DNA from: Spirochaetales bacterium
Lineage (GTDB): Bacteria > Spirochaetota > Spirochaetia > JAGLYY01
Assembly: GCA_023131935.1 (NCBI GenBank)
Contig: JAGLYY010000065.1
Span: 1 to 15,274, forward strand
Direction of reading: 5' to 3'
DNA: 15,274 nucleotides
Below the pieces are notes generated by a model, which was not told where the DNA came from, made no database searches, and saw only the letters and a program-made list of their open reading frames with translations. Positions 1-7,319 of this stretch are shown piece after piece; position 1 is the stretch's first letter, and each line of letters starts with the position of its first letter. The position numbers and the translations under genes were made by a program.

Positions 1-1860
1 CACGATTTTGCTGAAGAATCAAGGGAGAGAATGACGGCCAGCCGGCAGGATCTCAGGGAAAAACTTGGCGCTTTCACACACCTGAAGGTTTACCCGGGAA
101 AGGCGAACTTTCTCCTGTGCAAAATCACCGATTCCGGGATGAAAGCCAGGGAGCTCCAAAAGCACCTCTTTGGTGAAAAGATCGCTATCAGGTTATGCGA
201 TGATTTTATCGGTCTTGATAAAAGTTTCTTTCGGATCGCAATAAGAACGGAAGAAGAAAACCAACTTCTTCTCGACGGGATGGAAAAATTTTTATCAAAA
301 AGTCTTATCCGTGAGTCGAATACCGCGTTTACCCATTCCCTGAACACGCGGCCCTTAAAGCTTCACCGGGAAAATCGAACACCTGCCTTGATGATTCAAG
401 GAACCTCCTCAAACGCGGGGAAGAGTCTCCTCGTGGCGGGACTGTGCCGGGTGCTGCTGCGGGAGGGGTACGCGGTTGCCCCTTTTAAAGCCCAGAATAT
501 GTCACTCAATTCCGCAGTCACCATTGACGGCAGGGAGATCGGCCGGGCCCAAGCCCTCCAGGCACAGGCGTGCCGTATCCAGCCCGATGTGAGGATGAAT
601 CCATTGCTCCTCAAACCGACATCCGACAATGGATCTCAGATAATTCTCGCGGGGCTTCCGGCGGGTCATGTCACATCAGCCAATTGGGGAGAGACGAAGG
701 ATAAAGCGAAAAGGATTGTCCGGGCAAGCTACGATAGTCTTTCAAGTGAATACGATATTGTGATTCTTGAGGGTGCCGGGAGCCCCGGCGAGGTGAACTT
801 GAAGAAACACGATATCGTGAACATGGTTATGGCAGGATACGCCAAGGCACCTGTTCTCATTGCCGGTGACATCGATAGAGGCGGAGTATATGCCTCCTTT
901 ATAGGGACCCTGGCGGTTTTTGAAGAGTGGGAACGGAATCTGGTAAAGGGGTTCATTGTCAACAAGTTCCGGGGTGATCAAAACCTGCTTCGTCCCGCTC
1001 ATGAGTACCTTTTCAACTTTACCGGGAAGCCCGTAGTAGGGGTAGTTCCATACATTCGGGACCTTGAATTACCTGAAGAAGATTCTGTTTCTTTCAAAGA
1101 AATACCTTCAGGTAACAGAGTTGGCGCGGGAAAGACTGAACTTTCGATTGGAGTCATCGATCTGCCCCATATCTCCAACTTTACTGACATTGATCCTCTC
1201 CGTCAGGAACCGGAGGTTAAAATTTCCCTTATCCGGAAAGTTGAAGAACTGGATGGCAGTCATGACGCGCTTATCATCCCCGGAAGCAAGAGCGTCTTAT
1301 CAGACCTTGATTTTCTTTCTAAAAGAGGATTTGTCGGGAGAATAAGAGACCTTCACAATAAGAATAAAACCCGTATTGTTGGTATATGCGGGGGGGGCCA
1401 GATCCTCGGTAAGGAGATCCGGGATACTGCCGACATAGAGTCGAAAACTCCCTTTATGCCGGGCATCGGACTCCTTGGAATCGAAACTATCTTTTTAAAG
1501 GAGAAGGTCCTCAAACGTCGGAGAGCTATCCACAAACCATCAGGTATCGAAGTTGGGGGATATGAAATTCATCATGGAGTTTCAAAATTAATCTCCGGAA
1601 AAGTGGCAATAGAAGATGAAGGCGACCTCCTTGGTGTTGAAGATTCCAGCGGCAGAGTTTTGGGGACCTACCTCCATGGTATCTTCGACGATGATTATTT
1701 CAGGCGGTGGTTTCTGAATCAGCTCCGATTAGACAAAAGGCTTTCGCCTGTTAAAGAGCCTGTTTCGGTCTTTGATGTGGATTCAGCCTTGAATAGATTG
1801 GCGGATATTCTTAAGGAAAGCCTGGATATCCCTTTCATAAAATCGGTAATAGGCCTGTAA
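1..1860 (+). CDS. cobQ: CobD-CobQ fusion: threonine-phosphate decarboxylase C-terminus joined to cobyric acid synthase (5' partial)
   Basis: The frame is open from base 1, so the first ATG at 31 is probably not the start and the gene continues left of the window. Numbering from that ATG, about residues 1-97, plus ten codons before it, look like the C-terminal domain of a PLP-dependent CobD-type threonine-phosphate decarboxylase (segments VYPGKANFLLCKI and SFFRIAIRTEEEN). After a linker of about 20 residues, residues 119-609 form a full cobyric acid synthase. The ATP-binding loop is GTSSNAGKS at 124-132, followed by APFKAQNMSLNS. The glutaminase nucleophile is Cys453 in GICGGGQ and its partner is His549 in GTYLHGIFDDD. 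Known family roles: CobD makes aminopropanol phosphate; CobQ/CbiP amidates adenosylcobyrinate diamide to adenosylcobyrate. cbiB follows after 1 nt. The CobQ call is very firm; the decarboxylase activity cannot be judged because its PLP lysine lies outside the window. Confidence 0.93.
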   Translation, partial: HDFAEESRERMTASRQDLREKLGAFTHLKVYPGKANFLLCKITDSGMKARELQKHLFGEKIAIRLCDDFIGLDKSFFRIAIRTEEENQLLLDGMEKFLSKSLIRESNTAFTHSLNTRPLKLHRENRTPALMIQGTSSNAGKSLLVAGLCRVLLREGYAVAPFKAQNMSLNSAVTIDGREIGRAQALQAQACRIQPDVRMNPLLLKPTSDNGSQIILAGLPAGHVTSANWGETKDKAKRIVRASYDSLSSEYDIVILEGAGSPGEVNLKKHDIVNMVMAGYAKAPVLIAGDIDRGGVYASFIGTLAVFEEWERNLVKGFIVNKFRGDQNLLRPAHEYLFNFTGKPVVGVVPYIRDLELPEEDSVSFKEIPSGNRVGAGKTELSIGVIDLPHISNFTDIDPLRQEPEVKISLIRKVEELDGSHDALIIPGSKSVLSDLDFLSKRGFVGRIRDLHNKNKTRIVGICGGGQILGKEIRDTADIESKTPFMPGIGLLGIETIFLKEKVLKRRRAIHKPSGIEVGGYEIHHGVSKLISGKVAIEDEGDLLGVEDSSGRVLGTYLHGIFDDDYFRRWFLNQLRLDKRLSPVKEPVSVFDVDSALNRLADILKESLDIPFIKSVIGL

Positions 1861-1861
1861 C

Positions 1862-2818
1862 ATGATGAACCTCTTTTATATTCTTGCGGCCTTTACCATT
1901 GACCTCATTATTGGAGACCCGGTTACACCGCTTCACCCTGTTCGATTGATGGGGGCATTAATACATACTGCCGAGAGGGTAATCCGAAGGTCGCCATTCA
2001 ACAAAGGGATGTCAGGGGGTCTTGGGGTTGTTGTTGTGCTGGCCGTTATTACCGGATCTTTCCTTTTAGCAGAAAAAGTAGTATCTCTCCTTCCTTTCGG
2101 GAACCACATTTTCCCGGTATTTATTTTTTATATCTCATTTGCCCTGAAGGACCTCGCCCGGCATGGCCTTGCAGTAAAACGTTCCCTAATTAGCGGAGAT
2201 CTTGAGGAAGCTCGTATACTACTCTCCTACATGGTAAGCAGAGAAACCGCCTGCCTTACCGAACAGGAAATTATCAGGGGGACCGTGGAAAGCATCAGTG
2301 AAAATACAAGCGATTCCATATTCGCGCCCCTCTTCTGGGGGCTGTTGTTGGGTCCATTGGGGGCCCTCCTCTACCGGGCTATAAATACCCTCGATGCCAT
2401 GTGGGGATATAAAAACGAACAATATATTGCTTTCGGGCGGACCGCGGCGAAATTGGATGATGCGGTAAATTATCTTCCAGCCCGGATCACCGGTGTTTTC
2501 CTTTGTACTACCGCCCTTTTTACCGCTCCACATCCCGGGTCAGCCTGGAAAATCATGTTTCGGGACCACAAAAGACACGCAAGCCCAAACGCGGGATACC
2601 CCGAAGCGGCTGTTGCCGGTGCCCTTGGGATTCAACTGGGAGGTCCAGGACGATATTTTGGAAAGAAAAAAGAGAAACCGACAATCGGTGAAAAAAAGTA
2701 TGCTTTTTATCCTGATACGATAACCGACACGATTAAGCTTATGGTTACCGGAACCTTCATTTTTCTTTTAACAGCATCAACAGTTTCTTGTTTATTCTTT
2801 TTTCTCATTTTCAAATAA
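1862..2818 (+). CDS. cbiB: Adenosylcobinamide-phosphate synthase CbiB
   Basis: This 318-residue polytopic membrane protein matches CbiB (called CobD in the aerobic pathway naming). The family joins adenosylcobyrate to aminopropanol phosphate to give adenosylcobinamide phosphate. Visible family motifs, in order: GDPVTPLHPVRLMG near the N-terminus, SENTSDSIFAPLFWG, YRAINTLDAMWGYK, then FGRTAAKLDDAVNYLPARITG and HASPNAGYPEAAVAGALGIQ. Hydrophobic segments lie at the N-terminus, near residues 50-100, in the middle and at the C-terminus. The start codon lies 1 nt after the stop of the CobD-CobQ fusion, so translation is probably coupled; ATG codons at 1862 and 1865 are both possible starts and neither has a strong Shine-Dalgarno sequence. 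The upstream gene provides both substrates of this enzyme, which supports the call. Length is normal for the family. Confidence 0.95.
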   Translation: MMNLFYILAAFTIDLIIGDPVTPLHPVRLMGALIHTAERVIRRSPFNKGMSGGLGVVVVLAVITGSFLLAEKVVSLLPFGNHIFPVFIFYISFALKDLARHGLAVKRSLISGDLEEARILLSYMVSRETACLTEQEIIRGTVESISENTSDSIFAPLFWGLLLGPLGALLYRAINTLDAMWGYKNEQYIAFGRTAAKLDDAVNYLPARITGVFLCTTALFTAPHPGSAWKIMFRDHKRHASPNAGYPEAAVAGALGIQLGGPGRYFGKKKEKPTIGEKKYAFYPDTITDTIKLMVTGTFIFLLTASTVSCLFFFLIFK

Positions 2819-2876
2819 CCTCCGAAGGAAAGAAAGATCCTCCGGAGGTTGTAATATTAGAAAATCAGCTTTTTTT
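2817..2876. terminator. Probable shared terminator hairpin between cbiB and feoB
   Basis: Right at the cbiB stop an inverted repeat pairs AACCTCCG (2817-2824) with CGGAGGTT (2843-2850). After one mismatch, four further pairs (AGGA with TCCT) extend it to a stem of about 13 bp around an 8-nt loop. A run of seven T follows on the + strand at 2870-2876, but about 20 nt past the hairpin. The convergent feoB stop is at 2883-2885, so the element sits where a bidirectional terminator is expected. The offset of the T run makes it non-classical. Confidence 0.5.
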
Positions 2877-2882
2877 AGTCAT

Positions 2883-5213
2883 TTAATGTGCCTTTAAGAG
2901 TAACTCATCCTGTTTGCTTTCCTGAAGTTTCATCTTTCTTCCAAGTATTCTGAAAAGCACATAAATTCCCGCCTGCAGGAGGAGAGGAACAATTATCCAG
3001 ATAAAACTATGTCCTTCTACGACCTGGTAGAACAGTGTTGCAACTATCCATGCGAGAAGAGTAAGGTAGCCGGCCAGAATCCAGCCATACTTTGCCCCCA
3101 TCTCCCTCACTGCTACTCCAAGAGCTGCTACACACGGGAAATAGAGAAGTATAAAAAGAAGGTAGGCATAAGCACCCGTCTTACTGAAATGTTGACGCAT
3201 AAGTACAAACACTGAAAGATCAGCTTCAACCTCTTCCGCCACAGCACTTTCATCAGCGGATATCATTCCGGCACCAAGAGGATCCGCAAGACCGCTAAAA
3301 ATCCCGGAAAGTCCTTCCCCTATGGAAACAAATGCTTCCCCAATGGATGGCCAGAATTCAAATCCTTCATCCTCTTCTATCCCTTCAGACTCAGCAGCAT
3401 CTATCTGACTGTAGAGTGAATTCAGGGTCCCAACAACCGCTTCCTTGGCAAATAACCCTGTAAAAAGACCTACTGTTGCGGGCCAGTTTTCATCAGTTAT
3501 GCCCATTGGCTTAAATACAGGAGTGATAACCTTTCCAGCTTTAGCAAGTACAGATTTTTCATTATCCTCATTCCCAAAAGAGCCGTCTATTCCCAAAGAA
3601 TTGAAGAAGGCAAGGAGCGCGACAATTAAAACAATGACTTTACCCGCGCGAAGCATGAAAATCTTCAGCCTGTTCCAGGTATGATGGAGGATATGCCTGA
3701 GCCTGGGCGCATGATATGGCGGAAGTTCCATAATGAAATGAGAAGACTCTCCTTTGAAAAGTGTTCCCTTTAAAAGAAGTCCGGTAAGAACCGCAAGAAT
3801 AATTCCTACCAGATAAAGAGAAAAAACAACCAAGCCGGAAGCTGCACCAAAGAATGCGGCTCCAAAAAGCGCATATACCGGAAGTCTTGCGCCACATGAC
3901 ATGAATGGAGCCATGAAAATTGTCATATACCTGTCTTTCCTGCTTTCAAGAGTTCTTGTAGCCATTATTGCCGGTACTGTGCATCCAAAACCAACAAGCA
4001 TTGGTACAAAAGATTTCCCGGGAAGACCAATCCAGTGCATAAATCTGTCAACAACAAAAGCTGCCCGCGCCATATACCCGGAGTCTTCAAGTAGAGAAAG
4101 CATAAAAAACATGGTAAATATTATCGGTATGAAGGTCGCAACTGTTTGAATACCTGCGCCTACGCCACCAGCAAGGATGGTGATAACTGTTTCCGGAACA
4201 TTCATTGCCCCCAGCAGGGATCCAAAGCCATCAACAAAGATTGCTCCAAAAAAGATATCAAAGAAATCGATAAATGCTCCGCCAACAGTGATGGTAACCC
4301 AAAACATCAGATACATAGCAGCAAGAAAGATTGGAATACCAAGGACCCTGTTCATAACGACCTTGTCAATTACTTCTGTCGCGCCCCGTCTGGTTGCCTT
4401 CCTCTTAACTGTATCCCTGCATACTCCATGTATCATCCCATACCTGGAATCGGCAAGAATGATATCCGGTGAGTCTTTGAGAAGCTTTTCAACCTCAGTT
4501 ATACCTTTTTTTATCTCATCCCTGTTTAAATCCCCCATAGCGACAACTTTTTCTGTTATCCAGGGATCGGATTCAAGAATTTTTAAAGCAACCCAGCGGT
4601 TGTCAACCCCAAGCTCTCTTGATGTTGGAGCAATACCCGGAGACCATCTTTCTATTACACTTTCAATTTCATCCGGGTATTCAACCAGAAACTCTGAGAT
4701 TGTTTTCTCCTTAAGAGCATTGTCAAGCGCTTCCTTGCATTTTTCAATATCCACTTTGTTGACCGCGCTGATCCCGATCACCGGGCACCCAAGATGTTTT
4801 TCAAGATGTTTCAGATCAATCTTAATATTATTCTTTTCCGCGAGGTCCATCATATTCAGGACCACAAGAACAGGGACCTTCATTTCGAGAAGATGGATTG
4901 TGAGAAAGAGATTCCTTTCCAGATTTGTTGCATCTAATATATTGATTACAAGATCCGGCTCTCCGCTTAAAACATAATCCCTGGCGACCTTCTCATCTTC
5001 AGATTTAGCCGCAAGAGAATAAATCCCGGGAAGGTCTACAAGATTATACCTGTTATCACCATGAATTATTGTTCCCTCTTTCTTCTCAACTGTTACTCCC
5101 GGCCAATTCCCGATCCTCTGAGTCCCTCCGGTTAAGGCATTGAATAGCGTAGTTTTTCCGCAATTAGGATTACCGGCAATCCCAACGGTAACCAGTTTTG
5201 TTGAAGTTATCAT
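2883..5213 (-). CDS. feoB: Ferrous iron transporter FeoB
   Basis: FeoB takes up Fe(II) across the cytoplasmic membrane. The 776 residues have the standard order. An N-terminal G domain carries G1 GNPNCGKT (14-21), a G2 threonine in GNWPGVTVEKKEG (Thr41), G3 DLPG (60-63) and G4 NMMD (120-123), then a helical linker domain. The membrane part contains both gate motifs, VGFGCTVPAI and FMSCGARLPVY. An acidic stretch (EGIEEDEGFEFWPS) and a further hydrophobic C-terminal section with FVLMRQHFSKTGAYAYLLF follow. Length is normal and no FeoA or FeoC is fused. The ATG overlaps the feoA stop by 4 nt (ATGA) and has a strong Shine-Dalgarno sequence, AAGGAGG. The gene looks more A+T-rich than its neighbours: two hand-counted 60-base lines gave 35-37% G+C, against 50-55% in single lines of recQ and the adaptor gene. 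Confidence 0.97.
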   Translation of the reverse strand: MITSTKLVTVGIAGNPNCGKTTLFNALTGGTQRIGNWPGVTVEKKEGTIIHGDNRYNLVDLPGIYSLAAKSEDEKVARDYVLSGEPDLVINILDATNLERNLFLTIHLLEMKVPVLVVLNMMDLAEKNNIKIDLKHLEKHLGCPVIGISAVNKVDIEKCKEALDNALKEKTISEFLVEYPDEIESVIERWSPGIAPTSRELGVDNRWVALKILESDPWITEKVVAMGDLNRDEIKKGITEVEKLLKDSPDIILADSRYGMIHGVCRDTVKRKATRRGATEVIDKVVMNRVLGIPIFLAAMYLMFWVTITVGGAFIDFFDIFFGAIFVDGFGSLLGAMNVPETVITILAGGVGAGIQTVATFIPIIFTMFFMLSLLEDSGYMARAAFVVDRFMHWIGLPGKSFVPMLVGFGCTVPAIMATRTLESRKDRYMTIFMAPFMSCGARLPVYALFGAAFFGAASGLVVFSLYLVGIILAVLTGLLLKGTLFKGESSHFIMELPPYHAPRLRHILHHTWNRLKIFMLRAGKVIVLIVALLAFFNSLGIDGSFGNEDNEKSVLAKAGKVITPVFKPMGITDENWPATVGLFTGLFAKEAVVGTLNSLYSQIDAAESEGIEEDEGFEFWPSIGEAFVSIGEGLSGIFSGLADPLGAGMISADESAVAEEVEADLSVFVLMRQHFSKTGAYAYLLFILLYFPCVAALGVAVREMGAKYGWILAGYLTLLAWIVATLFYQVVEGHSFIWIIVPLLLQAGIYVLFRILGRKMKLQESKQDELLLKAH

Positions 5214-5446
5214 TTTCTCCTCCTTAGAAGCAGATTATTCGCTTCCCCTTTTCTCAGTGAGAGTTTGAAACCTCTTACTTCAATCTCCACCGGATCTCCC
5301 AGTGGCGCTACTTTAAGCAACTTTATGACAGTGCCCTTTGTCAGTCCCATAGAAAGGAGTGTGCTCCTATAGTCACTTGGGCCACTGTCATAGCCTACAA
5401 CTTCAGCCTCTTCGCCAATAACAAGGTCCTTTATTTTGTCCGACAT
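5210..5446 (-). CDS. feoA: FeoA, small SH3-like partner of FeoB
   Basis: FeoA is a small cytoplasmic protein with an SH3-like fold that is needed for or modulates FeoB-dependent Fe(II) uptake. The product is 78 residues from the start preferred here. The family pattern is visible as a short hydrophobic N-terminus, STLLSMGLTKGTVIKLLKVAPLGDPVEIEV and a terminal RKGEANNLLL segment. The open frame could begin 6 codons earlier (ATG at 5464), but GGAGG at 5452-5456 lies 5 nt before the ATG at 5446, inside the longer version, so 5446 is the better start. It overlaps feoB by 4 nt. A likely promoter is at 5476-5504. Confidence 0.93.
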   Translation of the reverse strand: MSDKIKDLVIGEEAEVVGYDSGPSDYRSTLLSMGLTKGTVIKLLKVAPLGDPVEIEVRGFKLSLRKGEANNLLLRRRK

Positions 5447-5451
5447 ACTAT

Positions 5452-5456
5452 CCTCC
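5452..5456 (-). promoter_or_regulatory. Ribosome binding site deciding the feoA start
   Basis: GGAGG on the - strand lies 5 nt before the ATG at 5446. It falls inside the longer possible reading frame that starts at 5464, which argues for the shorter FeoA. Confidence 0.75.
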
Positions 5457-5475
5457 ATTTTCATTCTACATGACT

Positions 5476-5504
5476 ATTTTACTATATCCTGCCATTTATT
5501 ACAA
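5476..5504 (-). promoter_or_regulatory. Putative sigma70-type promoter of feoAB, overlapping an imperfect palindrome
   Basis: Read on the - strand, a -35-like TTGTAA (5504-5499) is separated by exactly 17 nt from a -10-like TAAAAT (5481-5476; 5 of 6 consensus positions). This leaves an untranslated leader of about 20-25 nt before the preferred feoA start. The 17-nt imperfect palindrome GCCATTTATTACAAGGC (5491-5507; 6 of 8 pairs by hand) covers the -35 region and could be a metal-regulator operator. It does not match a textbook Fur box, so that part is inference only. Confidence 0.5.
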
Positions 5505-5626
5505 GGCTTTCCTATATATATTAGTCCTCCCTATGCATAAATCAGAAATATTCACACCCATGCGAAAATACTATCCTTCAAAGTCGTGTTGAATTCCTCT
5601 TTCCATCCTGCCGGTATTAAAAGCTG

Positions 5627-7126
5627 ATGGACATTCTCACGGAAAAAGCCGGTGAACAATGTGGAATTACCTACCTCTACCCTTATCAGCGGCTTGTAAT
5701 TACCAATATCCTTGAAGCCGCCGGGTGTTATGGGGAAAAAAGGGAGGAGGAAAGCCCAAGGAAGCAGATTGTTATCCTGCCAACCGGTTCCGGGAAGAGC
5801 CTCTGTTTCACCCTCCCCGGTATAATGCTTCCGGGGATTACCCTTATCATTTATCCTCTCATTGCCCTGATGGCAGACCAATACCGGAGGTTTACCGCTA
5901 CCGGGGCAGGAGCAGCCATCTTGAAAGGGGGACAGAAGGAACAGGAACGGAGAGAGCTGTTTCATCGCGCCAGGGAGGGACAAATACAATTTATCCTGAC
6001 AAACCCCGAAACCATGCAGACTCCACGCGTCCTGAAGGAGCTGAACGCGCTTCATATTGTTCATATCGTAATCGACGAAGCACATACCGCCTCAGAATGG
6101 GGAGAATCCTTCCGTCCCGCCTTTCTGACCCTTGGAGAGGTACTGGAAAACTGGGAGGTTTCTTCCATAAGCCAGGGGGAAAAACCTCCAATAATCACCG
6201 CTTTTACCGCTACAGCCTCCCCTTATATACTGAAAAGAATCCGGGAAATCCTCTTCGGCCAAAAGGCTGTACATACCCTCGCAGGAAATCCTGACAGACC
6301 GAATATCAGCTACCAGGTTATCCCCTCCCTTTCTAAATCCCACGATCTTTCCTACCTTTTCTCATCGAAAGCGTATTCCCGGCCGGCTATAGTCTTCTGC
6401 AGGAGCAGGCCATCCACTGAAGTAACCACAAGGATGCTGCGTGTTCGTCTTGGTTCCGGGAATATCTTCTTTTACCATGCCGGCCTGACACGGGAGGAAA
6501 AGGAGGCGGTAGAAAAATGGTTTTTTGAAAGTAAAGAGGGGATTCTCTGCTCGACATGCGCGTACGGCATGGGTGTAGATAAAAGCGATATCCGGACAAT
6601 TATCCATCGCGACCTTCCACCTTCAGTGGAAGCCTATCTCCAGGAATCGGGACGCGGCGGGAGAGACGGCAAGTCCGCGAAGGCTGTACTTCTCCTGTCC
6701 CATGATGATATCAATCACCCTCTTGTTAAGGATGATGAATTCAGGGGTTCAAGATACCGGGAAATTCTTGCATGGGCGATGGATTCCGCCCGGTGCAGGC
6801 GGGACGGCCTTCTGGCTCTGCTCGGAGCTGAAGAAGTTCACTGCGACAACTGCGATGTTTGCCTGAATGAAATCAGAAGAGAACCCGGGGGAGGAAAGGA
6901 GATCCGCCAATTCATGAAAGGGGCCTCATGGCTTACCCCTCGAATGATAACTGCGTCCCTCTCCGGTACGCCAGGTTTTACCGTGGATAGGCATAACCTG
7001 AAGGCTTTTCGGGGTTTTGGGACCCTTTCCGGCTGGAAGGATGTAGATATCGAGGAAGCGCTCGATTCTTTGTTGTTTGAAGGCATACTGATTAAGCGTA
7101 AAGGGCAAATTAGAATTAAAAGATAA
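5627..7126 (+). CDS. RecQ-family ATP-dependent DNA helicase lacking HRDC
   Basis: This is a 499-residue superfamily 2 helicase of the RecQ type, a 3'-5' DNA unwinding enzyme used in recombination and fork repair. Visible motifs: Gln21 in a Q-motif-like YPYQ, Walker A PTGSGKS (52-58), DEAH (150-153), FTATA (motif III), IVFCRSR (motif IV) and YGMGVDKSDIRTIIHRDLP leading into QESGRGGRDG (339-348), with the RecQ arginines. A zinc-binding set follows, Cys390, Cys406, Cys409 and Cys412 (CDNCDVC), then about 85 residues that could form a winged-helix domain. There is no HRDC domain, so the protein is shorter than E. coli RecQ (about 610 residues). An in-frame stop lies just upstream at 5618-5620, so ATG 5627 (or CTG 5624) must be the start; no good Shine-Dalgarno sequence precedes it. 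I leave the symbol empty because several recQ paralogues can occur. Confidence 0.9.
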   Translation: MDILTEKAGEQCGITYLYPYQRLVITNILEAAGCYGEKREEESPRKQIVILPTGSGKSLCFTLPGIMLPGITLIIYPLIALMADQYRRFTATGAGAAILKGGQKEQERRELFHRAREGQIQFILTNPETMQTPRVLKELNALHIVHIVIDEAHTASEWGESFRPAFLTLGEVLENWEVSSISQGEKPPIITAFTATASPYILKRIREILFGQKAVHTLAGNPDRPNISYQVIPSLSKSHDLSYLFSSKAYSRPAIVFCRSRPSTEVTTRMLRVRLGSGNIFFYHAGLTREEKEAVEKWFFESKEGILCSTCAYGMGVDKSDIRTIIHRDLPPSVEAYLQESGRGGRDGKSAKAVLLLSHDDINHPLVKDDEFRGSRYREILAWAMDSARCRRDGLLALLGAEEVHCDNCDVCLNEIRREPGGGKEIRQFMKGASWLTPRMITASLSGTPGFTVDRHNLKAFRGFGTLSGWKDVDIEEALDSLLFEGILIKRKGQIRIKR

Positions 7127-7140
7127 CCGGAATCGGGTTT

Positions 7141-7310
7141 TAATGGTAGAGACGCAAGATTTTGCGTCTCTACGGGACCGTGCGTCTCTACGGGACCGTG
7201 CGTCTCTACAGGACCGTGCGTCTCTACGGGACCGTGCGTCTCTACGTTTGATTTATCAATTATAATAATCCCATGCATATGATTCGGCATGATAACAAAT
7301 TCATCCAATC
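7141..7310 (-). pseudogene. Truncated RAYT copy A (internal fragment, 3' of the intact gene)
   Basis: This 170-bp stretch repeats the internal part of the neighbouring RAYT gene (about 7595-7747) nearly base for base. It covers the segment coding for DEFVIMPNHMHGIIIIDKSN, the array of 18-bp units and the palindrome. Homology stops after CCAATC at 7310, ten bases before the stop codon of the intact gene, and at the other side about 15 nt past the recQ stop. It keeps the HUH metal-binding motif but has no catalytic tyrosine region. An open frame continues into antisense recQ (to 6838), but that is chance. It is probably a decayed or locally duplicated non-autonomous copy. Confidence 0.8.
7146..7245. 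repeat. Palindrome plus four 18-bp units (copy A)
   Basis: An inverted repeat at 7146-7173 has 12-bp perfect arms (GTAGAGACGCAA and TTGCGTCTCTAC) around the 4-nt loop GATT. Four direct repeats of the 18-mer GGGACCGTGCGTCTCTAC follow at 7174-7245, one with an initial A. Each unit repeats the right arm of the palindrome behind a GGGACCG spacer. Directly after recQ, the hairpin could also stop recQ transcription. Confidence 0.92.
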
Positions 7311-7319
7311 TTTTTTTCG

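Noticed and set aside
4177..4977. 266-residue + strand frame antisense to feoB
   Set aside because: Low-complexity Ser/Ile/Arg-rich translation opposite a clearly real gene; no recognisable motif or ribosome binding site.
5552..6085. 177-residue - strand frame overlapping the start of recQ
   Set aside because: It lies opposite the well-supported helicase gene, and its translation resembles no protein I know.
7125..7141. Terminator after recQ (AACC...GGTT followed by T)
   Set aside because: Only four continuous base pairs and a very short T run; the palindrome at 7146-7173 is a better candidate for a transcription stop.
6838..7308. 156-residue - strand frame beginning with the HUH motif segment
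   Set aside because: Its first part is the truncated RAYT copy A; the rest is antisense of recQ. It lacks the catalytic tyrosine region and a plausible complete protein.
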